From: Platanthera guangdongensis
Lineage: Eukaryota > Streptophyta > Magnoliopsida > Asparagales > Orchidaceae
Assembly (NCBI GenBank): GCA_039583875.1
Contig: CM077149.1
Location: 18,737,194-18,801,193 of the forward strand
Direction of reading: 5' to 3'
Length of the DNA stretch: 64,000 bases
Positions 22,086-34,773 of this stretch are shown here, in pieces (within the stretch, counting starts at the first letter, position 1; the number at the start of each line of letters is the position of its first letter). The position numbers were made by a program, and so were the translations under genes. The notes under the pieces are model-generated. The model saw only the letters and a program-made list of their open reading frames with translations, had not been told where the DNA came from and made no database searches.

Positions 22086-22637
22086 AGTGACTGACTAAAG
22101 GGTGCGAAGGCGGGCTCGGATATGGGGTTGCAAGCCATGCATGCAGTTAGGTCTGCATATAGTAGTTTTGTGAGGCAAAAAAATTAAATAATATTGGTTT
22201 GCAATATAAATTGGTTTAAAATGATTGGTATAGCTGCATGAGAGCAATTTTAGCATTCAGGAGATACTCAAAGATGTTTTTCAAAAGAATTGGATGCTCT
22301 GATAAAATTTCCAATGGAAATTGTGACACCGAAGGATAGACCTTTTAGAGATATATCATTACAAATTTTGAATAATGCAAGTTACATACGACATTTCAAA
22401 GACTGTATTGAGCGATCAATGATACATATTGACCCGCATCTTCGTGTTGAACAAAAAATCTCTATATTGGGCGGCATGGATCACTCTGTCGTGATATTAT
22501 GGTCGTATGTGACTTCAATACGTGTTTCACATATATCTTGGAAGTATGGGATGGTTCAGCGCATCAAAGTCAATTTTTTAATTAATGCAATTATAAATCA
22601 AAACATTAATTTTTAGTATCATCCAAATGGTAATTAA

Positions 22638-22723
22638 GGCTCCGTTTGGGAGGACTTATTTTCACCGGTCAAGCGGTTACGACCGCATGAACCGGACCTT
22701 AATAAGTCCTCCCAAACGGAGCC
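22638..22723. mobile_element. 86-bp Tourist-like MITE
   Basis: Inverted ends GGCTCCGTTTGGGAGGACTT on both sides with TAA flanking each end (22,635-22,637 and 22,724-22,726). Same family as the 17.5 kb copy. It lies inside the Harbinger relic. Confidence 0.85.
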
Positions 22724-22909
22724 TAATTTTTATTGCATATACATTGTTGATTGTTTTAGCATGCATGTCATAATTCTATATAATTCTATTCAAGCAAATA
22801 TTATATAGCTGATACAGGTTATCCACCACAGAGGATATTCAACTCAAAATATGAAGCAATATTAAAAACAATTGTGTTTGATCTCGGCTGATATCATGAA
22901 AAACATTAA

Positions 22910-22985
22910 CAGCAACACAACAACACTCAAGTCTTTATCCCACTATAGTGAGGTCGGCTATATGGATCCTTTGTTGCCATTTTGC
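22910..22985 (+). repeat. short interspersed repeat, copy 1 of 3
   Basis: AACAACACTCAAGTCTTTAT, CCCACTATAGTGAGGTCGGC, TATATGGATCCTTTGT. Related copies lie at 36,738-36,790 and 37,163-37,235. This phrase is widespread in plant genomes as the 3' part of a retroposon; the exact family is not settled by the sequence here. Confidence 0.7.
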
Positions 22986-23279
22986 CCTATCTTGTCTATC
23001 ATGAAAAACAATATTTTGCAAAAATATTTGGTATCATTACATTTCCCCCGAAAACCTGATCACCAATGACATAGGGTATAGTTTTGAGAAGCAATGAAAC
23101 TTTGTAATCACTATAATGACATTATATAATTACATTCGCAAACATTCATCGCATGAAGAGATTTTAAAGCATGTGATGAAGATGAGATATAAATTTATCC
23201 TGAAGGTAATGAAATCAAACTAGGACAAGCACAAAGCATTAGTTATATGGGTTCGAACATAAATTCTACTGTAGAGTTT

Positions 23280-23760
23280 GATATCATGAAACTGACGCGG
23301 TTTGATCCAAACCGCAATCGCACTAAAAGAGGTTGGTTTTGGACCGAACAAAATCGCATCACATCAAAATTGTGCAGTGTGATTTGACATTGGTACAGTT
23401 TGTAGTCGGTTTTTGCGATACAGTTTTGATTTTTACATTATTATATAATGTATTTTCAATTTTACTCATACAATTTCCTAAAATAATTAAAGTAACTTGT
23501 ATCTATTGACGATGATTGGAATATCATGCCCTCTCAAAGAAAACAATGTGGCGCGGTTTTGTCTATCTTGCACCGCCAAAAACAGCATTGCAAACTATGT
23601 TGTTTTACAACCAATGAAGTAACTTTACAACCAAACCATTCAGTACGGTATAAAATCGGCGTGGTTTAAAATCAGTGCGGTATGGTGCAATTTTGTGATT
23701 TTATGATTTCAATTCTTAACTTTCAGTGTTACATACTATATTACACAAAAAAGTAATCTC
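23280..23760 (+). repeat. hAT-like repeat rich in GCGGTTTGG, copy 2
   Basis: Related to the reverse complement of 5,850-6,065. Carries GCGGTTTGATCCAAACCGCA near its left edge and GTGCGGTATGGTGCAATTTT near its right. Ends just before the hAT transposon. Confidence 0.5.
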
Positions 23761-24360
23761 ACTTGAAGTAATGCAAAATTCCTACGCCCTAAGTTATTAA
23801 GGCGTGCACCTAGGAGCGCCTGAGGCGTCGGGCGCACCGGGCGCATGGAATAGCGCCCGATCATGGGCGATGCGTGCGAATTGGCACGGGCGCGCCCCAG
23901 GAGCGCCTAGGCGCATGCCTTGCGGGCCTTTCAGGCGCTAGTTAGGCGCGCCTAGTAGATATTCGGTCTACGCCTGGTTTAGTTTAATAGGGTTTTGTCT
24001 TTATAAAGAGTTTTGGCCTCATTTTCCTGATTCACGCCGAATCGGGTTTAGGGTTGAAAGCTCACCATCTCCGCTCCAGTCGTTGCTCCGCTCGTGTCAC
24101 CACTCCTCTTCCGTTGGCCGCCCCTCTTCCGCTCGCCGACCGTTGCCTCTTTTGGTAACTTCTTCTCACTGCATTCCTTCTTCTTCTTGCATAATGGCTG
24201 TCGTTTGAAGTTTTTTCCGACTGAGTTTTTCTGGCTGCCATTTTTCAGGCTGCTCTCTTCTGTTCTAGCATAGACGAATAGTGAAAGCCCAGTTCACGTA
24301 ATTTTTTTGGCTGCTCTCTTTTATTCTAGCCTTCTAGGCTTTTAGCATAATCATAGTGGA

Positions 24361-24478
24361 AGCCCAGTTCACTGTTGAACTGGGCTTCCAGTTCACTATT
24401 TTAGAGTGAACTAGGCTCCAGTTCACTGTTTTACAGTGAACTGGGCTGCCCAGTTCACTGTAAAACAGTGAACTGAAC
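24361..24478. repeat. left subterminal palindrome array of the 4.1 kb hAT
   Basis: Four consecutive palindromes built on CAGTTCACTG/CAGTGAACTG: 24,361-24,387, 24,388-24,414, 24,419-24,442 and 24,450-24,474. The last two are complementary in their loops (GTTTTAC and GTAAAAC). Confidence 0.85.
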
Positions 24479-24546
24479 TCTACAGTTTTCACTAATTATC
24501 TTATTCTGTGTAATAATTTTATTGTAAAATGTTTTAATAACTGGAA

Positions 24547-27081
24547 ATGGACACGAGTGGATCTGGTTCATCCAGTGTCCAATCTAGGATTGATCCAGGT
24601 TGGAAGTATGTGCGGCAGACATCTGTCACTAATAAAAATGATTTAATTTGTATTTTCTGTGAGAAAGTCAAAAAGGGTGGAATTTATCGTGTGAAACAAC
24701 ATCTAGTGGGGGGATTTAGAAATACCAAAGTTTGTCCCAAATGCCAACAACATGTAAGGACAGAAATTCAAGACTATATACAGAAGAAAATAGCTGTAAG
24801 CAATACAGAAAAACAAGCATTCCCGGACTTTGCAGATGTAGTTACCTTTGCAAGCGATGAAGATATGGATGACGTCGGTGCAAACATTCATGGATGCGGT
24901 CCAAGCGGTGCGCCTAAAAAGTCTAGGACTAAAGGACCGATGGATGTTTTTTTTTTGCATTTAATATTGGGAAGAAAATTGAACAAAAAGGCCAACTTCA
25001 GCAAATGAAACAAACTTCAATCAACGAAGCATGTAAGAAGGAACTTAGAGGGAGGGCTTGCAAGCATATAGCTCAATGGATGTATGATGTAACTATTCCT
25101 TTTAATGTGGTTACCTACCCTATAGTGTTGCAGCGATGATAGAATCCATTGACAAGTTTGGGGTTGGATTGAAACCACCTAGTTATCATGAAGTTCGCGT
25201 GCCTTTGTTGAATAATGAAGTAACTGAAGTTCAGAAGATGATGAAGAACTATGAGGATGAGTGGAGGTTGTTTGGATGTTCTATCATGGCAGACGAATGG
25301 ACAGATAAGAAACAGAGAACACTTATAAATTTTTTGGTAAATTCACCAAAAGGTACATTTTTTCTGGAATCTGTTGATGCATCTGATTACGCAAAGACTG
25401 GAGAGAGGATGTTTGAATTGTTTGATAGAGTAGTGGAACGTGTTGGAGAGGTCAATGTTGTTCAAGTTGTTACTGATAGTGCAAGCAATAATGTACTAGC
25501 AGGTAAATATATCGTTAATCATCCTCTTTTAATATTTATTTAATTTTGATGTCATATTTTGAAATTAAATAAATGTGTTTATTATGAAATAGGAAAATTA
25601 TTGGAAGTAAAACAACCACATTTATATTGGACACCTTGTGGCGCCCATTGCATCGACTTAATGCTGGAGGATATTGGAAAGATGTCAAGCATTAGTAGAA
25701 CAATTAAAAGAGCAATGAACGTCAACAGTTATTTTTATGTTCGGTCTGCACTAGTCAACATGCTAAGGAACTTCACAGGATAAGTGGAGCTTGTTAGACT
25801 TGCTGTTACTAGGTTTGCAACTTCATTTCTTGCTCTTCAGCGCATTCATAAGCACATGACAAATCTAAGGAAGATGTTCACTTCACCTGAGTGGACATCA
25901 AGCAAGTGGGCAAAGGAAATAGGAGGTAAGCAAGTACAGAGCATTATATACATGGTCTCTTTCTGGAGTACTATTATGTACATTTTGAAGATTTTCGGAC
26001 CTTTAGTTCGGGTACTAAGATTGTTAGATGGGGAGAAAAGACCGGCTATGAGTTATATCTATGAGGCTACGGATAGAGCAAAAGAGACAATCATGAACTC
26101 TTTCAATGGGAAAGGGGAAAAATATAAATAAGTCTTTATGATTGACGACAGGAGATGGGAAAATCAACTTCATCGACCATTGCATGGGGAGACTCATTAT
26201 TTAAATCCAGAATTCTTCTATTCAAACCCTGAAATGGCATTAGATGGAGAAGTCATGATGGGTTTATATCAAACAATGCAAAAACTCATTCCAAGTACTA
26301 AAATTCAAGATATATTTATGAACCAACTAAGTTTATATAAAAATGTTGAAGGTTTATTTGGAATGCAATTTGCAGTTCGTCATAGAAAAACAAAGTCCTC
26401 AGGTTAGTTAATTAAATATTATTTCAAGTTTCAAACAAACAACTTATTTAATAAAAATGATTCATTAATTTCTTGATATTTATTTTTGGGGCAACTGAAT
26501 GGTGGCAATCATATAGAGATGATACTCCTGATCTGACTAAATTTGTTGTAAAGGTTCTAAGTCTCACTTGCAGTTCATCCGGATGTGAGCGCAACTGGAG
26601 TTTTTTTGAGCATGTATGAATTTTTTTGAACATATATGTAAATATTAATTTATATTAATTATTTATTTGTTATGTTGCAGGTGCATAACAAAAAAAGAAA
26701 TCGACTAGCACACTAGTGCTTAAATGATTTAGTATTTGTAAAATACAATCGTGCCTTGCGCGGCGATATGATTCACGTGATCGTATTGATCCGATCTCGC
26801 TGAAAGATATTGACGATAGCAATGAATGGCTGATGGAAAGAATGGAGGAAGATGAGGAGGTTGAGCAGGATGACGATATAGTTTTTGATGACGAATTATT
26901 AATCTGTGGTGCAGTAGCAAGGGCCAACGGAGTAGACGAAGACATCTACTCCACGCGCTTATCTAAAGGGAAGATGGTAGCTGACAAGGGGAGCACATCT
27001 AAGAAGGCACCTACTCCAACAATGCGTACAGATGATGTCGGGGATGAAGAAGAAGCTGAGTCAATGAAGAGGAAATTTTAG
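24547..27081 (+). pseudogene. hAT transposase (BED, DUF659, dimerisation domain), broken
   Basis: A BED zinc finger opens the protein (CIFCEKVKKGG ... VKQHL ... CPKC, residues about 35-75). A DUF659-type core follows (25,136-25,504: MIESIDKFGVGLKPP, MADEWTDKKQRTLINF, VVQVVTDSASNNVLAG). An intron (25,505-25,590, GTAAAT...AAATAG) leads to LYWTPCGAHCIDLMLEDIGK and the helical region. The C-terminal hAT dimerisation motif reads DTPDLTKFVV and LTCSSSGCERNWS near 26,520-26,600, then RNRLAH..CLNDLVFVKYN and DPISLKDIDDSNEWL after a second intron. It cannot be made as is: the T10 run at 24,947 shifts frame, in-frame stops lie after NFTG (25,781) and after GEKYK (26,129), and a TAG interrupts the C-terminus near 26,716. 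Confidence 0.88.
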
Positions 27082-27693
27082 TGAAGAAAATGAAACCTTT
27101 TTTGATTCAAACGATGAGTGATGGCGTGATCACCGTGATGTTATGTTATTTTCTTACACATTAGTTTAGAGTTTATGATTGCTGACTTGGTAGCTTATGT
27201 TTGTTTTTTGGTGCGAAAAATTGCAATGTTGATTTGGTAGTTTATGATTACTGACTAGGTTGATTTATTTATGTTGTTATTTTTATTATGTTGCTTTCAA
27301 AAAATGATCTCATTTTATTATGCTTGAATGTTTGATTATAATACTTCCTTTGTATTTTATGGAGGGATTTGGTCATTCATTAGCTGAGTAGAAGCCATGT
27401 TATATTGTTAATTCAAGAGGGATTGATCGTGGGTGTTCAAAAGGTACAATGATTTTTACCCTAAATTTGTTTATCTTCGTCTAATGTTTTATATTACATG
27501 TTGTAGTTTTTAATTTGATTTCTAGTTGCATTTGAAATCCATCAATTATGACTCATGTATTTATATCACTTCTCACGTGTTTAGATAGAATATTGGAAAA
27601 TATGAGCTCTTATACTAACTTGATAGAAGAGAACTAACCAAATTCCAAAAGGGCTCTTATACTAACTTGATAGAAGAGAACTGCCCCAATTCC

Positions 27694-27779
27694 AGCGAAT
27701 TGGGCGCCCAATTCGCTCAATTACAGTGAATTGGGCGACCAATTCGCTCAATTTCAGCGAATTGGGCGCCCAATTCGCT
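27694..27779. repeat. right subterminal palindrome array of the 4.1 kb hAT
   Basis: Three 24-base palindromes of the form AGCGAATTGGGC + its complement, at 27,694-27,717 (perfect), 27,725-27,748 (two changes) and 27,756-27,779 (perfect), separated by CAATTnC spacers. The sequence differs from the left array. Confidence 0.88.
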
Positions 27780-27999
27780 CAATTTCCTTTTCCCCATTTT
27801 TTGCGCCTCACGTGCCTCAGACGCGCGCCTGTGCCTAATCTCCGGGGGCCCATTGCGCCTTGGTGCGCCTTTGATAACTTAGCCTACGCTCGGGCCCCGG
27901 ACTTCTAATTCCTTGCAAAAAAAACCGAACGAATTTACATTTCCCCTCCGGTTTTTTATTTTTGACCTCCCGAATTCATTTCGCCAAATTTAGTTTTGG

Positions 28000-28235
28000 T
28001 TCTACTTAGAACCAATTGGAACCAGACCGAACCGCATAGAACCAGACCGAACCGTTAGTGACCGGTTTGGTTTTGGTTCTTGTTGAACCGGAACCGGAAC
28101 CGGTGACATGAACAGAACCAGAACCAGAACCGGAACCGGTCAAACCAAATAAGGTTTTGGTTCTGATTTAAAGAACTGTTACCTTAGCGGTTCGGTTCAC
28201 GGTTTTAGTAGAACCGAAACCGAACCGAAACCGTG
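28000..28235. repeat. GGTTC/GAACC-rich repeat
   Basis: Dense GAACCGGAACCG and GGTTTTGGTTC motifs on both sides of a centre near 28,110, ending CCGTGACAGCTCTAGCTGTC. Such repeats are usually ends of non-autonomous DNA transposons. No clear target duplication. Confidence 0.55.
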
Positions 28236-28639
28236 ACAGCTCTAGCTGTCAATACCCCCTGCTCCTGCTGCCACTATTCCGCTGCCACTGTCTCCGGCCC
28301 ATCGACAGTCTCTGCCACTTCTGATGCCGGCACATGCGCCGCCAGTTCTGCCCTTTTCGGCCCCTACTCAGTCACCATCAACGGTCACCTTGCCGCCGCT
28401 CCTGCTAGTCGTAGTTCCTCCGGGTGGGATCTTTTTGGCCGCCTTGCCACGATGTCTCGCTGCCGCATCGCCAGATCCGTTCTTTTTGTGGGACATTGTT
28501 CCTTTAGTCGCCTTACTGATGTTGCCACCTATCGCTTCGGCAATACTACCGGACCCCGTTCCTTCGGGCCATATTTTTTGGACGGTGACGTCACTACTAG
28601 CCAAAGCCCCAGTTGCTGCAATGCATTATCAGGAGTTGT

Positions 28640-28988
28640 TCTGGCGTGAAGTGAAGATGTCAGACGACTCGACCACCCTCGCGATGTTCGAGCTTGAGGG
28701 CAAGCTCGATTTGGAGGAGAGAGTAATGATGTGTTCTTATTTTATATTAATGGATAGTTTTATAATTTATCCATCTATGACTCCTATAAATAGTGGGGCT
28801 TAGTTAGGGTTATATATGATGAATGATTTTGTGTCTTGTTGGTGTGTTTTAGCGGTTGAACGAGAACTTCTCCCCTCGTTGGAAGATCGATCTGTTCAGA
28901 GCTGAACTCTTATGAGAGATTAATTATCTTGTGATTTGTTCTTCAATCAATTAATATTCAAGTTTACCATCTAATCCCCATTCTACCA
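28640..28988 (+). repeat. retroelement 3' coding end and LTR-like sequence
   Basis: MFELEGKLDLEE (28,684-28,720), a purine-rich TTTGGAGGAGAGAG, then a possible LTR start TGATGTGTTC, a TATA box TATAAATAG at 28,785-28,793, and an end CTACCA at 28,988 followed by TTTGGATCGTATCAG, which resembles a decayed Met-type primer site. The phrase GAGCTTGAGGGCAAGCTCG is related to 58,840 on the minus strand. Boundaries uncertain. Confidence 0.4.
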
Positions 28989-28989
28989 T

Positions 28990-31974
28990 TTGGATCGTAT
29001 CAGTTTTCTATACCGACACTTTCCAAGAACCGGTTGATCGTAGTCAATCCACCCCCGAATTGAACTCATGCCTCATAGACCTACACTTAATTCTAATCGC
29101 CACATACGAGGTGAATTCTTATCCCTAGACCTATGCCTAAATCTAGTTGTCACACACGAGACAAATTTACACACTATAAAAAAGATATGCAATCAAAGCT
29201 CAAACCAAAAGAAAAATACAAAGAAGAGATGTAAAATTTTTGTAAAGGAACTCCCAAAACTAATGTCAAAAGAAGACGAAGAAGATCCGCTCAAAATAAT
29301 TGTCAGAGAATGGGAGCCCTTCATTTGAATGTTGTCATTAAGCGTTGATCTTCCTTGGTCTAAGCGGAGCCGTCGGTATTGAGGTTGGAGCTATCACTAG
29401 GACGTAGAGGGCTATCGTGGGGTGATAAGAAATTTGTGTTCCCTTCTCTCATTGCCCTAAAAGCAACATTGTGACTCTTTGTCGTAATGAGCATTTTACC
29501 ACTATCGCCAGACAATAAGAGCTATCGTTGGAAGTAACTTCGTTCTTCAGCTATTTATGCGAATCTCCAATTTCTCTAAATCCAAAGCAAGTTTTCAAGG
29601 CCCACATCAAGCCGTTGAATGCAAGTTGATGTATTTTTAATGCTATAGCCGGAAGACAGGAGATATCACAAATGGTAGGCTGCATTTTAGGCTTTATACT
29701 TGCCGTTTTAGCCTGATTCTTGTTGTAGTTTGTCTTGTACGATGGGTGATTCATGGATCTGCACAATACGACTGATTTGAAAAGATGGATAAAGCACAAA
29801 TCAAAATTTGTTATTCTCAAATCAAAGGTGTGATGAACCATGTTTTTGACGCAAAGGGGAAGGTAGTGCAATGTTGTCACGATTGGGGAATGAGAGGAAA
29901 GGGGATGAGGATTAAGGCTATTCGTTACTTCTGGATGGAGGAGGATTAATAGTAGTGGCTTGGATATAGGTTAGAAAGGGGAATTATGGGCTATGGGAGA
30001 GAGAGACTTGAGGAGTGGGGAATGAGTGGTGGGAGTGATCTTAAGAATTGAGGCTAAAGTTTAGGAGGTGGTTATGAGCGAGGAGGTGGGGTAGTCGAGA
30101 GTTGGCTTGGGAGTTATAGAGTGATGAGGAGGAGGAATGGCCTACTAACGGTGGTCGTTGTTGTCTGTCGGAGGTGGTGGTAGTGGCTGGAGGTGGTGGC
30201 TGAAGGTGGTGATGGTGGTCGTCAGAAAACTGAAATTGAGGGGAATGGGGGTTGTGGAAGGGTTCACGACCAAGAGTGGTCGATGGTGGACACAAGAGGT
30301 GGTGGTGGTGGTCGGAAGAGGTGGTGATTGCGGAAAAACAAAAATGGAATGAAGCAGGGTTGTGGAGGGTCGACTAAGTTGATGGGGGAAGATGAGAGTG
30401 ATGCACACGTAATCGCACCCGGTGGGATGAATGCAATGCAAAGTAATTTTGTAATGTAATTTAAAATAAAGAATACGTTGTTTGGATTAGCAAGCAAATT
30501 TGGAGAGTAGTTTGCACAAAATTAGCAATTTAATTTCATTTAGAGGCGCAAAACATCTGATGAACGACAATCTTGTAGTAGTCAATACAATCCAAAATAA
30601 CAAAACATTAGTTTAAGGAAAAAGGATTTAGAAGAACCGAGAAAATAAAGAAAAGGAGAAATAAAAAAACTATTAAATTAGGTAGAGACGAACCCAAAGG
30701 TTAGGATATATCTCACTGAGAGTGAATGGTAGGGTAGTGGTGGTCGGTGGAAGCTCCGGTGGGAGACGAGAGACTCCACACGCAAACGAAGTAAAGGCAA
30801 CGACGTCTTGCAAGGAGGACGGAGCGGTGGCAAAGTAAACGTATGGTGACGTCAAAATCCGTGGAGAGACAAATGAGGAAGAAATCACTTGAAGAAGAAG
30901 TGAGACGAGAAGAAAAAATGAAGGAAGAGGATTCACGGTCCCTTCCAGGAAAGGGAAGAGGAGATTGGCTCATGGCCTGATGTTTCCAGGCGTAACAAAA
31001 TGGTTTTCTTTTGTTCAGGCAGTTGTCCCTTTTAATAGGGAATATCGCTTCTTTTATAGCCCAGAAAATAGCCACGACTTAGTTGGTTTCATGTAAGAGC
31101 CAGTCACAAGCTTTCCGCTGATCTTATATAACCCATGACCTATGAACATCAGGTGAGTAACTTGTTCACATGAGAAGTGGGAGGTGATGAAATTCTTTCC
31201 AATTTAATTTCTTTCATGATTTTTTTCAATTCTGTTTTTTAAACATGTTTTCTTTTCTCTTGAACTATTTTTTGGAAATAAATACATTCTTTAAAACAAA
31301 ATTTTGAATTAAAACCAAATAACTTCCAAGGAGAATTAAACATGCCATAAAAATTAAGGTAAAGGCTCAACAGGAAATTAGGGAAATGAATTTGGCTAGC
31401 CACCTGAATCGAAGGATTACATCTCCGACTAATCTAGAGTAAAATAACATGTGACCTAGTTAACCGTAATATAGGAAATACATCACTACAACTTTTTCAA
31501 TGCAATAAAATGCAGGAAAATAAAAGCACAAAACAAGTGCGCGACCTAAAAGAACATGTTAGACAAAAAAATGTAATGCATGTGTAAAGTATACTATGGC
31601 GCTGCGACTGCGAGCGCATGTCAGCATGAGAGGGGGTTGTCCAGGCGGAGTGGGAAAGGGAGATACCTTCGAAGAGTCGCACTCAGACTCCGGTTTCAGT
31701 ATCACTGTTCAAAAGGAGAGATTTCTTTTCAAAATTTCAATGTCGTGTTAGTAAGCCTTCTATCGCTATTTATAAACTAGAGAGGAGCAATGGGCGGTCA
31801 TGATTCTCCATTCATTGCGATTTCCTAAACATGCACGATCAAAATTCAATAAATTACAAGTAAAATATTAAAATTCCTAGATCGAAGGCCCGCTCAATAA
31901 GAGTTGTTTTGATTGTTATTGATGGTTCCTTGGATGGCATGAGTAAACCCACAAAGATCGTGTGACATAATCCT
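28990..31974. other. no recognisable gene
   Basis: Includes a GGTGGTGG-rich stretch (about 30,160-30,330) that leaves proline/threonine-rich open frames on the minus strand. None shows a family motif. I see no element ends here. Confidence 0.5.
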
Positions 31975-32355
31975 GATGCAGGACAGGCGTCATACCTGCC
32001 TGCCATACTGGAGTCCCACCAGGGGGCCCATCATGGCGTCTCACCACGGAGGCTTTATCAGGTCCGCTGACTGTACACCCCAACCCATCTCATCGGTCCC
32101 ACCACAGTGTAGGTAGGTTGTTGAGGCCGGGGCTCGATCCCCTAAGAGTCTACCTGAGGACTCTTTATCAAGGAAGTTGAGGGAACGATCCCCAGCCTCA
32201 ACAACCTACCGGCCTTGTGGTGGGACCGATGAAATGGGTTGGGGTGTAACCATGTAAGGTCCGCAGACCTGATAAAGCCTCAATGGTAAGACGTCATGGT
32301 GGGCCCCCTGGTGGGACACTAGGGTGGCAGGCAGGTGTGACGCATGTCCTGCATC
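31975..32355. mobile_element. foldback element, 381 bp, copy 1
   Basis: Two arms of about 175 bases are inverted copies of each other: GATGCAGGACAGGCGTCATA ... at the left and its counterpart ending TGTGACGCATGTCCTGCATC at the right. Pairing continues almost to the centre (AGAGTC/GACTCT). Each arm includes GGCTTTATCAGGTCYGC, CACCCCAACCCATYTCATCG, GTTGTTGAGGC and CTCGATCCCC-like sequence. A second copy, itself interrupted, lies at 57,219-57,944. No open frame and no clear target duplication. Confidence 0.85.
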
Positions 32356-32359
32356 AAAT

Positions 32360-34773
32360 CTCCATCAATTGACATGTTAGCTAACATGTACAACCTTACA
32401 TATATATTATTTAGTAACAAAGTATGCTTTAATCAGGAACAATGCAAATATCAAGGGATCTTCAAGTTGAGAATGCCAAAGATAAATTAAGTATTGTATG
32501 TTTTGAGTAAGTGTTATAACACCCATCCAATTATTACCCCACAAATTAGCACATGAACCTCTTATTTAATGCTCACATGGTGTATTTTCATCATATATTG
32601 AGGATTTTTTCTATTGAAAGTATTTTTTGTTTGCTCAAAATTGTGTTGTGGGCGAAAATCTAAAACAGAGTCATCTCTCTCCGCAGTTCCAATCCCACCA
32701 TACGATATCATGTAGCTTTAGTTTCTACCAATCACAACTATTGTAATACCAACTTGTCTCCTTACACAATCTATCGTAACAGTCTCACCCACTACAATAG
32801 CATGCACCACCTTACCCACTGCTGCAATCTGTGCCTTCATCCAACCACTCCTGCATCGTCATCTCACTCACCATCATCTTTCCTTATTCCAGTCGCGGCC
32901 TCTGCTTCACAGATACCATTAACAGTCACTCCAAAATACCAAAAGTGCCACCTCCACACCTTCCACTACAACTCTCTAGATAGTCTTTCCCACACTCCGA
33001 CTACAACCCTAGCCTTCTTCAATTACACAAGTTGTGATTACTCGCCTCCCAGGCTATATAAGCCTAACTAGACCTAATCATCTCCAAATGGATCTCCTTA
33101 GACCTACTTTTCTCCCGTTCTTCCTATCAATTTCCATAAATTGAAGTCCACCTTTACCTTCTATCATATCTTTTTCATATCACTACCGTATAAACCACTA
33201 AGCTTAAGTGCTTAATTTTCATGATCATAAACTAAATATTAGTGTTTTAATCATATTCTAAGCTTAACATGCTAATAACCATCTCTAGATGATAGAAATG
33301 AAGATCGATCAGATATAATTAGTTGTGTGATTAAAATCCAAAATTCAATATTATTGTAAAATATAGATTTCCTATTGTTAAACACTATTCACCTTCTTAC
33401 ACAGCCAAATCATCTTTCCTTGTACTTTCTATGTTCGTATATTCCTCTCCAAAGGATGAACATTCTCCTCGTGATATTTGGTGTCTATCTTGGTTAATTT
33501 TCTACTCAAAAACTGAAAATGTTATTATCCTCTTAGTAGCCGCACATTCACCATTGTTAATACAACCTTTCATGAAAATACTCGTTCCATCTCCAAACTC
33601 TCACCATTTTATTACTGAATGCTACATCTCCCTCCACAGTTACCTCTCCCTCCTACCGGCTTACAATTGCTAGTTACGTGCAACTGTCGATACGCCCTTT
33701 GCACTATTTGATTTGACTAAGCATCATCCTAACTGATGCAATGTAGGTTGTGTGACGTGGGTGTGCCGACGCTAATGTATTCCTAGGTGAATGATGCAAA
33801 ACGGACTCAACAACCTCAACCAAGATGATGCATGGGTAATTTTTATTTAATCCAGAAATAAAATTTTGCAGCGATGATTTTATGAGAGAAGCAAATTTAC
33901 CATAGTGTGAATTTCAATTTCAAGTACTTCAGCAAAATCACGCACACTTTCACAAGGAGTGCCTTTCCACTACAACATCACAAATGATAACTTATACGAA
34001 AATTAAACAATAGCACAAGGCTAATTCTTAAGAAAATACAAAATAACAATCATATAGTCAATAAAGAAATATGTAACACAATATAATAATACTCACATAG
34101 CAATGAAAATCCGGCAGCAGACAAGTGATGGCGGATGGTTACGGTGTGGGGATGAAGTTGACACGAGGCTGTTGCTGAATGTGGAGGGAGTTTGGGTACA
34201 TTGTGTCTAGTGCTGAAATAATGGGAGTTATATTCACCAGAACAACATATATAATTTTCATCTACAACAAGGACAAGACACGACAGGGGAGGCTGGAAGG
34301 AGTAGACGGGTTTCCTGCAAGTAAGGAGCGACTGGATTGCAGTGAGAGGCGAAACTGGACATCAACCGGGCTGCTCCAACAAGAAATAGGGTTTTTGTCG
34401 AAAGAAAAGCAGTGGCCCCCGTTTGCAGAAAGGGAGACCATGGAGGAGCAGGAGGTCAGGGTCGAACAGCTTTTGAGAGGCGGGAATGGTGTGGGCGACT
34501 CGAACGGTGGCGGGAAGTGTATGGGAAAGGCTCAAGTGTGTGAGATTGGGGAGGAGGGTGAAGGAAGGTCCTTGTGATGGAGATGGAGGTCGGCAGTAGT
34601 GTTTCTGGCGAGGGAGGGGAGGAAGATGTATAGGGGCGGCAGTTTACGATAGGAATGAGAGATTTCATGGAATACATGGGAAAGATCGTGTGAAAGCAAC
34701 AACTAAATGTGGATAAACAGGAATGACGACAAAGATAAGTAAATAACTGAAATTTGCAGAAAAATAACTGGGC
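32360..34773. other. no recognisable gene
   Basis: Only short, low-complexity open frames (for example 32,754-33,071, rich in His, Ser and Thr). No family motif. Confidence 0.5.

Larger units (their letters stand above)
22258..23290 (+). pseudogene. PIF/Harbinger transposase relic
   Basis: Pieces in changing frames follow the Harbinger nuclease order: IVTPKDRPFRDI, FKDCIGAI-like, IGRHGSLCRDIMVVCDFNTC (22,460-22,530), YIADTGYPPQRIFNSKYEA (near 22,800) and a C-terminal NYIRKHSSHEEI (near 23,130). Frameshifts lie between them. Two younger elements interrupt it: an 86-bp MITE (22,638-22,723) and a short SINE-like sequence (about 22,910-22,985). Confidence 0.65.
23789..27882 (+). mobile_element. 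hAT transposon, 4.1 kb, with decayed transposase
   Basis: Ends are imperfect inverted repeats: CTAAGTTATTAAGGCG at left and, as reverse complement, CTAAGTTATCAAAGGCGC at right. They are flanked by CCTACGCC (23,781-23,788) and CCTACGCT (27,883-27,890), an 8-bp target duplication with one change, as expected for hAT. Both ends continue in GGCGC-rich subterminal DNA. Inside each end lies an array of short palindromes, different at the two ends. The transposase gene lies between the arrays. A 37-base direct repeat (CTTATACTAACTTGATAGAA...) occurs at about 27,607 and 27,657. Confidence 0.9.

Noticed and set aside
30041..30497. Proline/threonine-rich minus-strand frames
   Set aside because: Come from a GGTGGTGG-rich stretch; no domain.
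32754..33071. 105-codon plus-strand frame
   Set aside because: His/Ser/Thr-rich low-complexity sequence with no family feature.
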